DNA from: Desulfobulbus sp.
Lineage (GTDB): Bacteria > Desulfobacterota > Desulfobulbia > Desulfobulbales > Desulfobulbaceae
Length of the DNA: 64,000 nucleotides
Direction: 5' to 3'
Assembly (NCBI RefSeq): GCF_030824455.1
Contig: NZ_JAVBXR010000117.1
Coordinates: 1 to 64,000 of the forward strand
Part shown: positions 36,896 to 45,206 of the stretch, piece after piece
How positions within the stretch are numbered: position 1 is the stretch's first letter
How the letters are laid out: each line of letters opens with the position of its first letter
Notes under the pieces: model-generated
The model's input: only the letters and a program-made list of their open reading frames with translations
What the model was told of the DNA's origin: nothing
Databases searched by the model: none
Made by a program: the position numbers and the translations under genes

Positions 36896-38365
36896 TCACC
36901 TCGCCTGCAACATGGCCGCAAGCCGCCCCAACCGGCGCATGCCGCCTTCCATCTGTTCGTTCCAGGGCGCTCCGCAACTGATGCGGACGCAGTTTTTAAA
37001 CCGTCCGGCGCCGCTGGAAATCGCCCCTGGAATCACGAAAATCTTCTCCGCCTTGGCCAGATGAAACAACTCCACGCCGTCGACGTTGGCCGCCAACTCC
37101 ACCCATAAAATAAATCCGCCGTGGGGCGCGGTCAGTTTCGTGCCCTCGGGAAAATAGCGGGCAATCGCCTGGGTGGCGCTGCTCACCTGATTTTTGAGCG
37201 CAACCCGCAACTTCCTGAGATGCCGATCATACTTGCCGGTTTCGAGAAAATCGGCAACCACCATCTGCTGCAGCTTGCTCTGGGCAATGGATGAATTGAA
37301 CTTCAATCGCAAGATCCGCTCCCGGAAGCGGCCGGGCACAATCCAGCCCACCCGAAAATCCGGAACCAGGGTCTTGGAGAACGAAGAGCAGTAGAGCACC
37401 AACCCCTTGGCGTCGAAACTCTTCAACGGCGCCGGCCGCACAGGCCCGAAATGCAGCTCGCCGTAGATGTCGTCTTCGATCAGCGGAATTTCATGGGCCG
37501 CCAGCATGTCAACCAGCTCCGCCTTGCGCTGGACCGGCATTTCAAAGCCCAAGGGATTCTGGAAGGAGGGATTCAGCAGACAGGCCGCGACCCGGTTGCG
37601 CCGCCAGGCCCCGTTAAACAGAGCCTCCTCGAGCAGGTTGAGATCAATGCCGGTGCTCGGATCGGTGGGGATTTCCAAGGCGAGCAGCCCCAACTCCTCG
37701 ATCAATTGCAGGTAGCAGGTAAAGGTCGGCGATTCGGTGACCACGATGTCGCCCGGCCTGGCCACGGCCCGCAGGCAGAGCTGGATGGCGTCCATGCAGC
37801 CGTTGGTCACAATGACGCCCTCCGCGTCGACGTCTGAGCCAAAGCCGATTGAGCGGGCGGCAATCTGACGTTTCAGCGCCGCTATCCCATCGGGCGGTCC
37901 GTAATTCAATCCGCCGTCGGCAAAGTACCGACCGGCAACCGTGCGGGCGGAGGCGGCCAGCTGACCGACCGGCAGCAATTGACAGGCTGGCAGCGCAGCG
38001 CCAAAGGGCAGCATCTCCGGGTCGTGGATCACCGAAAGAATCGATTCCGCCAAGGAATTGACCGTGACCTTGCGCGGCCGGGTGGCGGACTGCTCCCCCA
38101 TCTGCGGCGCCGGCAACAAATTGTGGAGCTGCGGTCGAACAAAATAGCCGGACTTTTCCCTGGGTTCGACCATGCCGCGCGCCTCCAGCTCCACATAGGC
38201 CTGGGCAACGGTGGTGATGCTTAAGCCGGTGCGATTGTGCAGATCGCGCAGCGAGGGCAAACGTTCGCCCACCTTGTACAGGCCGCTGCTGATTTTCTCT
38301 TCCAGCTCGGCGGCCAACTGCTGATAGCGAAAACCAGCGGAAACGGTTGTTCCTTGGGTCACCAT
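36896..38365 (-). CDS. MocR/PdxR-type transcriptional regulator (GntR HTH fused to PLP aminotransferase)
   Basis: A 489-residue regulator. Residues about 10-80 are a GntR winged helix (LPSLRDLHNRTGLSITTV is the recognition region). About 110-485 are a fold-type I aminotransferase domain with the PLP lysine in SSFSKTL, and NPSFQNPLG and GGFILWVE segments. MocR proteins sense PLP or an amino-compound and often control the divergent gene. Here the divergent genes are a small membrane protein and a GNAT acetyltransferase. Two identical 10-bp direct repeats, 31 bp apart, lie in the intergenic region next to its start codon. Confidence 0.9.
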   Translation of the reverse strand: MVTQGTTVSAGFRYQQLAAELEEKISSGLYKVGERLPSLRDLHNRTGLSITTVAQAYVELEARGMVEPREKSGYFVRPQLHNLLPAPQMGEQSATRPRKVTVNSLAESILSVIHDPEMLPFGAALPACQLLPVGQLAASARTVAGRYFADGGLNYGPPDGIAALKRQIAARSIGFGSDVDAEGVIVTNGCMDAIQLCLRAVARPGDIVVTESPTFTCYLQLIEELGLLALEIPTDPSTGIDLNLLEEALFNGAWRRNRVAACLLNPSFQNPLGFEMPVQRKAELVDMLAAHEIPLIEDDIYGELHFGPVRPAPLKSFDAKGLVLYCSSFSKTLVPDFRVGWIVPGRFRERILRLKFNSSIAQSKLQQMVVADFLETGKYDRHLRKLRVALKNQVSSATQAIARYFPEGTKLTAPHGGFILWVELAANVDGVELFHLAKAEKIFVIPGAISSGAGRFKNCVRISCGAPWNEQMEGGMRRLGRLAAMLQAR

Positions 38366-38373
38366 GCATGCCC

Positions 38374-38414
38374 CATCTGTTATGGTTACAAATCAAAACT
38401 TCTGCATCTGTTAT
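38374..38414. promoter_or_regulatory. Pair of direct repeats, candidate MocR operator
   Basis: CATCTGTTAT occurs at 38374-38383 and again at 38405-38414, in the same orientation and 31 bp apart (about three helical turns). The first copy is 9 bp from the regulator start codon. MocR proteins such as GabR bind direct repeats with multi-turn spacing, so this is a good candidate site for autoregulation and control of the divergent genes. Confidence 0.5.
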
Positions 38415-38472
38415 TTCTTTACCGGATCAGGTAGCGTACTGCAACCGTGAACCACCAACCAAGGCAGCGACC

Positions 38473-38694
38473 ATGCAGAAACCCGACCGATCCGTCTTCG
38501 TCCTTTTCCTCTGTTTCCTGTTCCATCCCGAAGATTCCAGCGCGGCGGCAACCTCGCCGGGAAGACGACGGCAGTTCGCCCGTTTTGACAATCGTCTGGC
38601 AGGGACGCTTAAAATCGCCTTCTGGATTGCGGCGGTCATTCTGTTCTGGACCGGAATCCCGGTTATTTGCTGCTCCATCAGGCATTTTTTCTAA
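38473..38694 (+). CDS. Possible small membrane protein, 73 residues
   Basis: A short frame with hydrophobic segments at about 8-17 and 47-66 around a basic middle (GRRRQFARF). It is the first frame on the plus strand after the MocR operator, and the GNAT gene begins 10 bp after its stop. I recognise no family. The ribosome site is poor. It may be a real member of the GNAT transcript or a chance frame in the leader. Confidence 0.35.
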   Translation: MQKPDRSVFVLFLCFLFHPEDSSAAATSPGRRRQFARFDNRLAGTLKIAFWIAAVILFWTGIPVICCSIRHFF

Positions 38695-38704
38695 GAGGCG
38701 CACA

Positions 38705-39190
38705 ATGTACACTCTGGAACCCCTGAGGGAAGCCCACCGACGCGCAGTGGTCGACATCTTCAACGTCCATGTCGCCCAAGGCGGGGGAACCTTCTTTGAA
38801 GAACCGGTCAGTGCGGCGTTTTTTGATCTGCTGCTGCGCGCGGTTGGCGATCACCCGGCGCAAGCGGCCACGGCAAACGGCCGTCTGGCCGGCTTTTCCC
38901 TGCTGCGGCCCTACCACACCCTGCCCGTTTTTCGACGCACAGCGGAGATCAGCACCTTTCTTGCCCCCGAGCACATGGGCAAAGGGTTGGGCGCGCTGTT
39001 GCTGGCGGAAATGGAAAACTTGGCCAAGGCGCGGCAGATCGATAACCTGCTGGCCGCCATTGCCGCCGACAATGCCATCAGCCTTAGCTTTCACGGCAAG
39101 CAGGGATTTCAACTCTGTGGCCGATTTGCCCGAATTGGCGTCAAACAAGGCAACGATCTGGACGTGGTCTGGATGCAGAAAGTGCTCTGA
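38705..39190 (+). CDS. GNAT family N-acetyltransferase
   Basis: A 161-residue acetyltransferase of the phosphinothricin/Pat-like GNAT subgroup. Signatures are the N-terminal LREAHRRAVVDIFN, a TAEISTFLAPEHMGKGLG acetyl-CoA pyrophosphate-binding stretch near residues 80-97, and NAISLSFHGKQGF near the end. It would move an acetyl group from acetyl-CoA to an amine; the substrate is unknown. Its place opposite a MocR regulator suggests control by an amino compound or PLP state. Confidence 0.8.
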   Translation: MYTLEPLREAHRRAVVDIFNVHVAQGGGTFFEEPVSAAFFDLLLRAVGDHPAQAATANGRLAGFSLLRPYHTLPVFRRTAEISTFLAPEHMGKGLGALLLAEMENLAKARQIDNLLAAIAADNAISLSFHGKQGFQLCGRFARIGVKQGNDLDVVWMQKVL

Positions 39191-39313
39191 AGCCGTGAAT
39201 GAGCGCTCGGGAGACCAGCCTACGGTTTGGGAAGTGTGTGTTTTCGACGAGCACAACGGGGTTTTGCTGTGCGCAGCATGCCTCGTTTGCTTGAGCAATG
39301 GAATCATTGCCCA

Positions 39314-39322
39314 ATCTGTTAT
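39314..39322. repeat. Third copy of the ATCTGTTAT motif
   Basis: The 9-bp core of the repeats at the MocR promoter occurs again in the same orientation in the convergent intergenic region between the GNAT and AEC genes (39191-39466), which otherwise has no clear gene. Confidence 0.35.
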
Positions 39323-39466
39323 GCTTTTTTATCACGAAAACTGTCACTGTTTTGCCGGAGCAGCAAAAAAAACGCGGCAGGCGGCGAGACAATCGCAGCC
39401 AAAGTCAGCACTCAAGGGTTGGCCGACGCGCTGCGCGGTTCGCCCAGATTGCCGCCCCGCACAACA

Positions 39467-40375
39467 TCACAACAGTTGCAACAGTTGATAGAGCAGCGGC
39501 AGGGTGACAAAGCTCAGCAGCACGCCCACCCCGACCATGGCGGCGGCCAGTTGCGGCGACAGGTTGACCATGATGGCCAAGCCCCCGGCCGCCACCATCG
39601 GCGGCATGCCGGCCTCCAGGATCGCCACCTGCACCGTCTCGCCCTCAAGCCCCAGCAATCGGCAGGCTAAGAAGGCCGTCAGCGGCGCAGCAACCAGCTT
39701 GATTGCCAATCCCACGGATAGTTGCCCCAACACCGCCCGGCTCAGTCGCAGGGTCAGTTGAAAACCAACCGCGATCATCACCACCGGAACCAGGGTCGCG
39801 GCCAGGGTTTCCAGCAGCGGCTGCGCCAGGGCCGGAAAAGTGACGCCGTGCAGCAGCAGGGCGCAGAGCAAAGCGAGAAAGGGCGGGAATACGACGATCT
39901 TTTTCACCACGGTGGTGATCGTCGGCTTGGCGGCGCCCGTGCCGTACAGGGCCAGGATCAGGGAACCGTAGGTTGCCAGGGCCAGGAACGAGCCGAATTG
40001 ATCGTAAAACAGGGCATAGGGGATGGCGTGATCGCCGAAAAACGCTCGGACCATGGGAATGCCGAAAAACGAGGCGTTGGCCAGAGGCGCCAGCAGGAGC
40101 AAGCAACCGGTGGTGGGCCGATCCCAGGCAAACAGACGTGAGGCGGCAACAACCAGCGCCCAGGAGACCGCCAGCATCCCCCAGGGCATCAGGGCCAGGA
40201 TCAGCAGATCGCTTGAGAAGGCCAACTTCGGGACCCTGAGCAGAATCATGGCCGGCAAGGAAATATGGATGACAAAGGCGTTGAGAACCAGGCCGGTGTC
40301 CCGATGAAAGCCCGGCGCCCGGCGCAGCCCCATGCCAATGAGCAGATAGGCCAGGGTGGCAACAAAATTTTCCAT
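39467..40375 (-). CDS. AEC family transporter (auxin efflux carrier-like permease)
   Basis: A 302-residue inner-membrane permease with about ten hydrophobic helices arranged as two five-helix halves. The LANASFFGIPMV and EAGMPPMVAAGGLA segments are the broken-helix motifs typical of the AEC/BASS fold. Bacterial members move organic acids such as malate or malonate; the substrate here is unknown. It lies 21 bp after a YciI-like gene and is probably cotranscribed. GGAG lies 8 nt before the ATG. Confidence 0.87.
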   Translation of the reverse strand: MENFVATLAYLLIGMGLRRAPGFHRDTGLVLNAFVIHISLPAMILLRVPKLAFSSDLLILALMPWGMLAVSWALVVAASRLFAWDRPTTGCLLLLAPLANASFFGIPMVRAFFGDHAIPYALFYDQFGSFLALATYGSLILALYGTGAAKPTITTVVKKIVVFPPFLALLCALLLHGVTFPALAQPLLETLAATLVPVVMIAVGFQLTLRLSRAVLGQLSVGLAIKLVAAPLTAFLACRLLGLEGETVQVAILEAGMPPMVAAGGLAIMVNLSPQLAAAMVGVGVLLSFVTLPLLYQLLQLL

Positions 40376-40396
40376 GGCAAGGTCTCCTCAATTCGT

Positions 40397-40687
40397 TCAG
40401 GCTTCGTTCAGCCCGGCATATTCGGGCAGCGTCATACTGGGGACAAACTCTGTGATCTCGTATTCGGCAACGCCATGGCGATGAAAGGGATCCTGCTTGA
40501 GGACGGCAAGCAAGGCCTCCCGGCTTTCCGCCCTGGCGAGAATGACGCCTCCGGTTCGCGGAATTTTACGGCCAGAGGCAACAAAGATCCCGCGCGCGAA
40601 CTGCTCGCCCAGATACGCCACATGGGCCGGCAGCAGTCGGTCGACCTCGGGCAATGGCTTGAGGTAGGTCAACGAAACAATAAACAT
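40397..40687 (-). CDS. YciI family protein
   Basis: A 96-residue ferredoxin-like-fold protein. YLKPLPEVDRLLPAHVAYL with a conserved His, and ILARAESREALLAVLKQDPFHRHGVAEYEI, are typical of YciI-like proteins, some of which have hydrolase or dehalogenase activity through a His-Asp pair. The ATG at 40687 follows an AAGGAG site. It is the first gene of the pair with the AEC permease. Its reaction is unknown. Confidence 0.82.
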   Translation of the reverse strand: MFIVSLTYLKPLPEVDRLLPAHVAYLGEQFARGIFVASGRKIPRTGGVILARAESREALLAVLKQDPFHRHGVAEYEITEFVPSMTLPEYAGLNEA

Positions 40688-41333
40688 CAGCAAACTCCTT
40701 AACGGGAAATTATACGCAGTTGTGAGCCGTTGCATGCAGTTGGCGGTTTTGAGGCGCTGGCTTCGCGGGTCCGCAAAATCTGGCGTCTTTTTGTGACGCC
40801 CGCGATCTGAGGCCCGTCTTCTGACGCCGGCGCGACGCCTTGCGATTTCTCCGGCACAGGCCAAACGACAACCAGAAACAAACTCAACCTGAATGCAGAT
40901 TGCAATGATTCAGTGCTCGGCCAACAAGCCCAGCGGTTCAACCGGGCGAAAACGTTCTCGCAACGCCCCTCGTCCGCAGCTTTAAACACTCCCACCAGCC
41001 GGTGCGCGGAGGGTCTTCAGCCGGCTCCACTGTACCTGGGCGCTTGTTTTTTTCAACCTTCGGGCAACACACAACGACAATCCGCCTCCCCTTCTCCCAA
41101 GCGGCTCCCCTCTTCTTTACCCGGCACCCACACGCTTCGTCCAAACGCCGAACTTCGTTCCATTCAACCCCGTTGCCGAACCGCAGGACAAACAATCCCT
41201 TGCAAAAATTAACAACAATTTGACAATGTTTTCGCGTTGTGCGTCAATGAACCAAGAACAAGATACGTTCTCACCAACCCCCAAACGCCAGATCCTATCT
41301 GGCTTACAACTCGCAGCAAGGAGACAATGCACA
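40688..41333. other. 646-bp intergenic region before the chemoreceptor genes
   Basis: No gene or RNA that I can recognise. The right end has a possible promoter TTGACA (41220-41225) with a weak GTCAAT 17 bp downstream, and an AAGGAG ribosome site before the receptor start. I looked for a c-di-GMP riboswitch and a sigma-28 motaxis promoter and found neither. Confidence 0.5.
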
Positions 41334-42998
41334 ATGTTAAAAAATTTCAAAATCGGTTCACGATTGGGCTTGGCCTTTGGGCTTATTCTGGCGCTGATGA
41401 TGATTGTCGGCGGCTACGCGATCAAGGACATCAAATCCCTGGACAAAGATATCGACGAGCTGGTCAACAACCGAATGGTCAAGGTTGAGCAGCTCAACAT
41501 CATTATCGACAACATCAACCTCCTGGCCCGCTCCCTGCGAAACATCATTATCGACGACAACAAAGACCATCAAGCCGATGAAATGCGAAGGATTGCCGAA
41601 GCCCGCAAAAAAGTGGGAGAACTCATGGCGGAGTTGGAGAAGACCATCACCAACGAAAAAGCCATTGTGCTTTTCAATAAAATAAAAGAGGCGCGGGGGG
41701 AATACGTTCGATCCACCGAGGCCTACATGGAATTGGTCAAGGCCGGGCAGAGCGAACAGGCAAAGAAGATGCTGCTCTCCGAAATTCGCCAAACGCAAAA
41801 GCCCTATTTGGATACGCTGGAAGAGTTGATCATCCTCCAAACCAACCTCGCCAAGAAACTGGGCGCAGCGGCCGGCGAGGCAGCCTCTGCCGCAACCACC
41901 ATCATCTCGGTGCTGCTGGGAACAGCCCTGGTGCTGAGCATTGTCCTGGCCATTGTCATTATCCGCTCGATCACCGCCCCAGTGGGCAAGGCCTCGGCCC
42001 TGGCCGAACTGATGGCCAAAGGCGATTTCACCACCAAACTTGACATCAATCAGCAGGATGAAATCGGCCTGATGGCCAAGTCGCTCAATTCCATGATCGA
42101 GCAGTTGGCCTCGATGATCCGGGAAATCGTCGGCGGGGTCAACCAACTGACCGCCTCTTCCGCCGACATGGCCGCCGTCTCCCAACAACTCACGTCCGCC
42201 GCCCGCGACACCTCCAGCAGGTCCGAAACCGTGGCCGCCGCCACCGAGGAGATGAACGTCAATTTCCAGTCGGTTTCAGCAGCCATGGAGCAATCCACGG
42301 CCAACGTCAACATGGTGGCCTCGTCGACCGAGGAGATGACCGCCACGGTCAACGAAATTGCCCAGAACGCAGAAAAAGCGCGGTCCATTTCCGAGGGCGC
42401 GGTCAAGCAGTCGCGCCAGACCAGTGAAAAAATGGCGGAACTGGGCGAATCGGCCCGCAAGATCGGCCGGGTAACCGAGACCATCACTGAAATTTCCGAG
42501 CAAACCAACCTCCTGGCCCTCAACGCCACCATCGAGGCGGCCAGGGCAGGCGATGCCGGCAAAGGCTTTGCGGTGGTCGCCAACGAGATCAAGGAACTGG
42601 CGCGGCAGACCGCCGAAGCCACGGTGGACATTAAAAACCAGATCAGCGAGATGCAGCGCACCACCGCCGTCACGGTCGAGGACATTGAGCGCATCTCCGA
42701 GGTGATCGTTGAAATCAACAACGTCATCAACGGCATCGCCACCGCCGTGGAAGAACAATCCGCCGCCTCCAGTGAGATCGCGGGCAACATCTCCCAGGCC
42801 TCGCAGGGCATTGCCGAGGTCAACGAGAATGTGGCCCAGTCAACGGTGGTTATCGGCGACATCGCCCGCGACATCGCCCTGATCAACCAACAATCGACCC
42901 AGGTGGACAACGGCAGCGGCCAAGTCCAAGCCAGCGCCCAGGGGTTGTCGGCCCTGGCGACGCAACTGGAAGGACTGGTTAAGCGGTTTAAGGTTTAG
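41334..42998 (+). CDS. Methyl-accepting chemotaxis protein 1
   Basis: A 554-residue chemoreceptor. The N-terminal membrane helix is at about 10-30. A periplasmic four-helix-bundle sensor domain (about 31-188) follows, then a second membrane helix at about 190-213, a HAMP domain to about 265, and a long cytoplasmic coiled coil. The signalling tip contains the conserved [21 protein letters not shown] stretch near residue 390. No C-terminal CheB/CheR-tethering pentapeptide; it ends LVKRFKV. Start ATG at 41334 with AAGGAG upstream. The next gene is a paralogue with a nearly identical cytoplasmic part (41985-42998 matches 43694-44713). Confidence 0.93.
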   Translation: MLKNFKIGSRLGLAFGLILALMMIVGGYAIKDIKSLDKDIDELVNNRMVKVEQLNIIIDNINLLARSLRNIIIDDNKDHQADEMRRIAEARKKVGELMAELEKTITNEKAIVLFNKIKEARGEYVRSTEAYMELVKAGQSEQAKKMLLSEIRQTQKPYLDTLEELIILQTNLAKKLGAAAGEAASAATTIISVLLGTALVLSIVLAIVIIRSITAPVGKASALAELMAKGDFTTKLDINQQDEIGLMAKSLNSMIEQLASMIREIVGGVNQLTASSADMAAVSQQLTSAARDTSSRSETVAAATEEMNVNFQSVSAAMEQSTANVNMVASSTEEMTATVNEIAQNAEKARSISEGAVKQSRQTSEKMAELGESARKIGRVTETITEISEQTNLLALNATIEAARAGDAGKGFAVVANEIKELARQTAEATVDIKNQISEMQRTTAVTVEDIERISEVIVEINNVINGIATAVEEQSAASSEIAGNISQASQGIAEVNENVAQSTVVIGDIARDIALINQQSTQVDNGSGQVQASAQGLSALATQLEGLVKRFKV

Positions 42999-43042
42999 CA
43001 TGGCGTGATTTGCGCCAACACACAACACAAGGGGGAGCGTGT

Positions 43043-44713
43043 ATGAACTGGTTCGTTAATTTGAAAATCGGGCAAAAGTTGTTGATGGTTGCAGTGCTGG
43101 CTTCGCTGACCCTGGGCGGACTGGGCGGCTTTTTCATCAGTCAGATGCGCACGGTGTACGACGCGGCCAATTACGGCAACATCAACACCGTCCCCAGTTT
43201 GGAGGTGATGTTTCGCATCGTTGAAGGCAGCAAGGATTTCTACATCTCCACTCTGCGCCACATCCTGAACACCGACGCGGCGGGCATGGCCAGGATGGAA
43301 GACCTGATCAACAAGGCGCAGGCAAATACCGAAAAGGCGCTGGCTGATTATGAAAAACTGATTTCTGACGACACCGACCGGCAGATGCTGGCCACCGAGC
43401 GCGGCTTGTTCAGCGACTTTGTCCGCGCCGAGCAGGAAATGCTTCCCCTGTCCCGCGCCAACAAGACCGAAGAGGCCCGATTCGTGCTGCGGGAAAAAGG
43501 CCTCCCGGCGCAGGAAAAATTGAGCAAGTCGCTGGAAGAACACATGGCCTACAACATGAAATTGGCCAGCGCCGGCGACAAAACTGCCGCAGATCTGTAC
43601 AGTTCGGCGCGACGCAACGGCATCATCGTCATTGTGGTCGCAGCGATTGTACTGTTCACCGTTGTCGTCCTGATCAGCCGCTCGATCACCGGGCCGGTGG
43701 CCAAGGCCTCAGCCCTGGCCGAACTGATGGCCAAAGGCAATTTCACCACCAAGCTCGACATCCAGCAGAAGGATGAAATCGGCATGATGGCCAAGTCGCT
43801 CAACAGCATGGTCGAGCAACTGGGCGGCATGATCCGGGAGATCGTTGGCGGGGTCGACACGCTCACCTCTTCCTCCACCGATCTGGCGGCGGTTTCCAAA
43901 CAGTTGTCGTCCGCAGCCAAAGACACCTCGGCACGGGCCGGCACGGTTTCGGTGGCCACCGAGGAAATGAGCACTAACGTCCAATCGGTGTCGGCGGCCA
44001 TGGAGCAATCCTCGGCCAACGTCAACATGGTGGCCTCGTCGACCGAGGAGATGACCGCCACAGTCAACGAGATTGCCCAGAATGCAGAAAAGGCGCGCTC
44101 CATTTCCGAAGGCGCGGTCAAGCAATCGCAGCAGGCCACGCAAAAAATGGCCATACTGGGCGAGTCGGCGCGCAAGATTGGCCGGGTGACCGAGACCATC
44201 ACCGAAATTTCCGACCAGACCAACCTGTTGGCCCTCAACGCCACCATCGAGGCGGCGCGGGCCGGAGACGCGGGCAAGGGCTTTGCGGTTGTCGCCAACG
44301 AGATCAAAGAACTGGCGCGGCAAACCGCCGAGGCCACGGTGGACATTAAAAATCAGATCGGTGAAATGCAGAGCACCACCGCCACCACGGTGGAGGACAT
44401 TGAACGCATTTCAACGGTTATCGCCGAAATCAACAACGTCATCAACGGCATCGCCACCGCCGTGGAAGAGCAGTCCGCCGCCTCCAGCGAGATTGCCAGC
44501 AACATCTCCCAGGCATCGCAGGGCATCGCCGAGGTCAACGAGAACGTGGCCCAAACCACGGTGGTGATTGCCGACATCAGCCGCGACATCGCCGGCATCA
44601 ACGAGCAATCGACCCAGGTGGAACAGGGCAGCGACCAGGTGCAGGCCAGCGCCCAGGGGTTGTCGCAACTGGCCGTGCAACTGCACGATCTCATCAAACG
44701 CTTCAAGGTCTGA
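43043..44713 (+). CDS. Methyl-accepting chemotaxis protein 2
   Basis: A 556-residue paralogue of the receptor just upstream, 44 bp away and probably cotranscribed. It has membrane helices at about 10-30 and 190-213, a periplasmic four-helix-bundle domain that differs clearly in sequence from that of receptor 1, then HAMP and a signalling domain almost the same as receptor 1, with [21 protein letters not shown] at the tip. It ends LIKRFKV. The pattern suggests a tandem duplication followed by divergence of the sensing part only. A GGGGGAG site precedes the ATG. Confidence 0.93.
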   Translation: MNWFVNLKIGQKLLMVAVLASLTLGGLGGFFISQMRTVYDAANYGNINTVPSLEVMFRIVEGSKDFYISTLRHILNTDAAGMARMEDLINKAQANTEKALADYEKLISDDTDRQMLATERGLFSDFVRAEQEMLPLSRANKTEEARFVLREKGLPAQEKLSKSLEEHMAYNMKLASAGDKTAADLYSSARRNGIIVIVVAAIVLFTVVVLISRSITGPVAKASALAELMAKGNFTTKLDIQQKDEIGMMAKSLNSMVEQLGGMIREIVGGVDTLTSSSTDLAAVSKQLSSAAKDTSARAGTVSVATEEMSTNVQSVSAAMEQSSANVNMVASSTEEMTATVNEIAQNAEKARSISEGAVKQSQQATQKMAILGESARKIGRVTETITEISDQTNLLALNATIEAARAGDAGKGFAVVANEIKELARQTAEATVDIKNQIGEMQSTTATTVEDIERISTVIAEINNVINGIATAVEEQSAASSEIASNISQASQGIAEVNENVAQTTVVIADISRDIAGINEQSTQVEQGSDQVQASAQGLSQLAVQLHDLIKRFKV

Positions 44714-45206
44714 CCGTTTTCCCGCTCCGGGCGGAGTCCGACGCCGGATTCCGCCCTCCCGCCCTTTTTCCCTGCCGCCGCTCTTCCTTTGCAGTTATCT
44801 GGCTGCCCTGCAGTGGCCGACGCCTTCCCGGAGAGGCTTGACCGGACGCTCTCCCGCGTGGCCACGCTTGTCGCGTTGAGGACCAAAAAGCAGAAAACAC
44901 CTTAACCGCAAAGCCGCCGCAGACTGCTGGAACGCCTGTTCCAGGCCCTTACATTTGCTCAGGCGCATGGGCGCGCGTCCTGCACCTCAAAAACCACTCA
45001 AAGCCGCATTATTTTTTGCATTCACTTGGCAGCGCCGGAGCCATTATTCGCCGAGACAAACGCCAGACACCGTTTCCCTGAAAGGCCTGTCACACAAGCA
45101 ATTTGCCTCAGGTTGCGCTTGTTTCTGACCTGCCCTCTGTGGTACAAAGAACCAACAATTGAGGCGAAACCCCAGTTGAATGCTTTTCCTTTCCCGGAGC
45201 ATCACC
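44714..45206. other. 493-bp intergenic region after the chemoreceptors
   Basis: Its left part carries the receptor terminator. The rest, up to the kinase at 45207, shows no gene, RNA or strong promoter that I can recognise. Confidence 0.5.
44729..44769 (+). terminator. Rho-independent terminator of the chemoreceptor pair
   Basis: A 12-bp stem with one G-T pair (44729-44740 with 44745-44756), GGGCGGAGTCCG and its complement, closes a 4-nt loop. A T-run follows at 44765-44769. Confidence 0.75.

Noticed and set aside
44890-44960. Possible c-di-GMP-I riboswitch (CGCAAAGCCGCCGCAG resembles its core)
   Set aside because: The preceding GCAAACC/GAAA part and the second stem are absent, and it is not placed in a leader with a good promoter.
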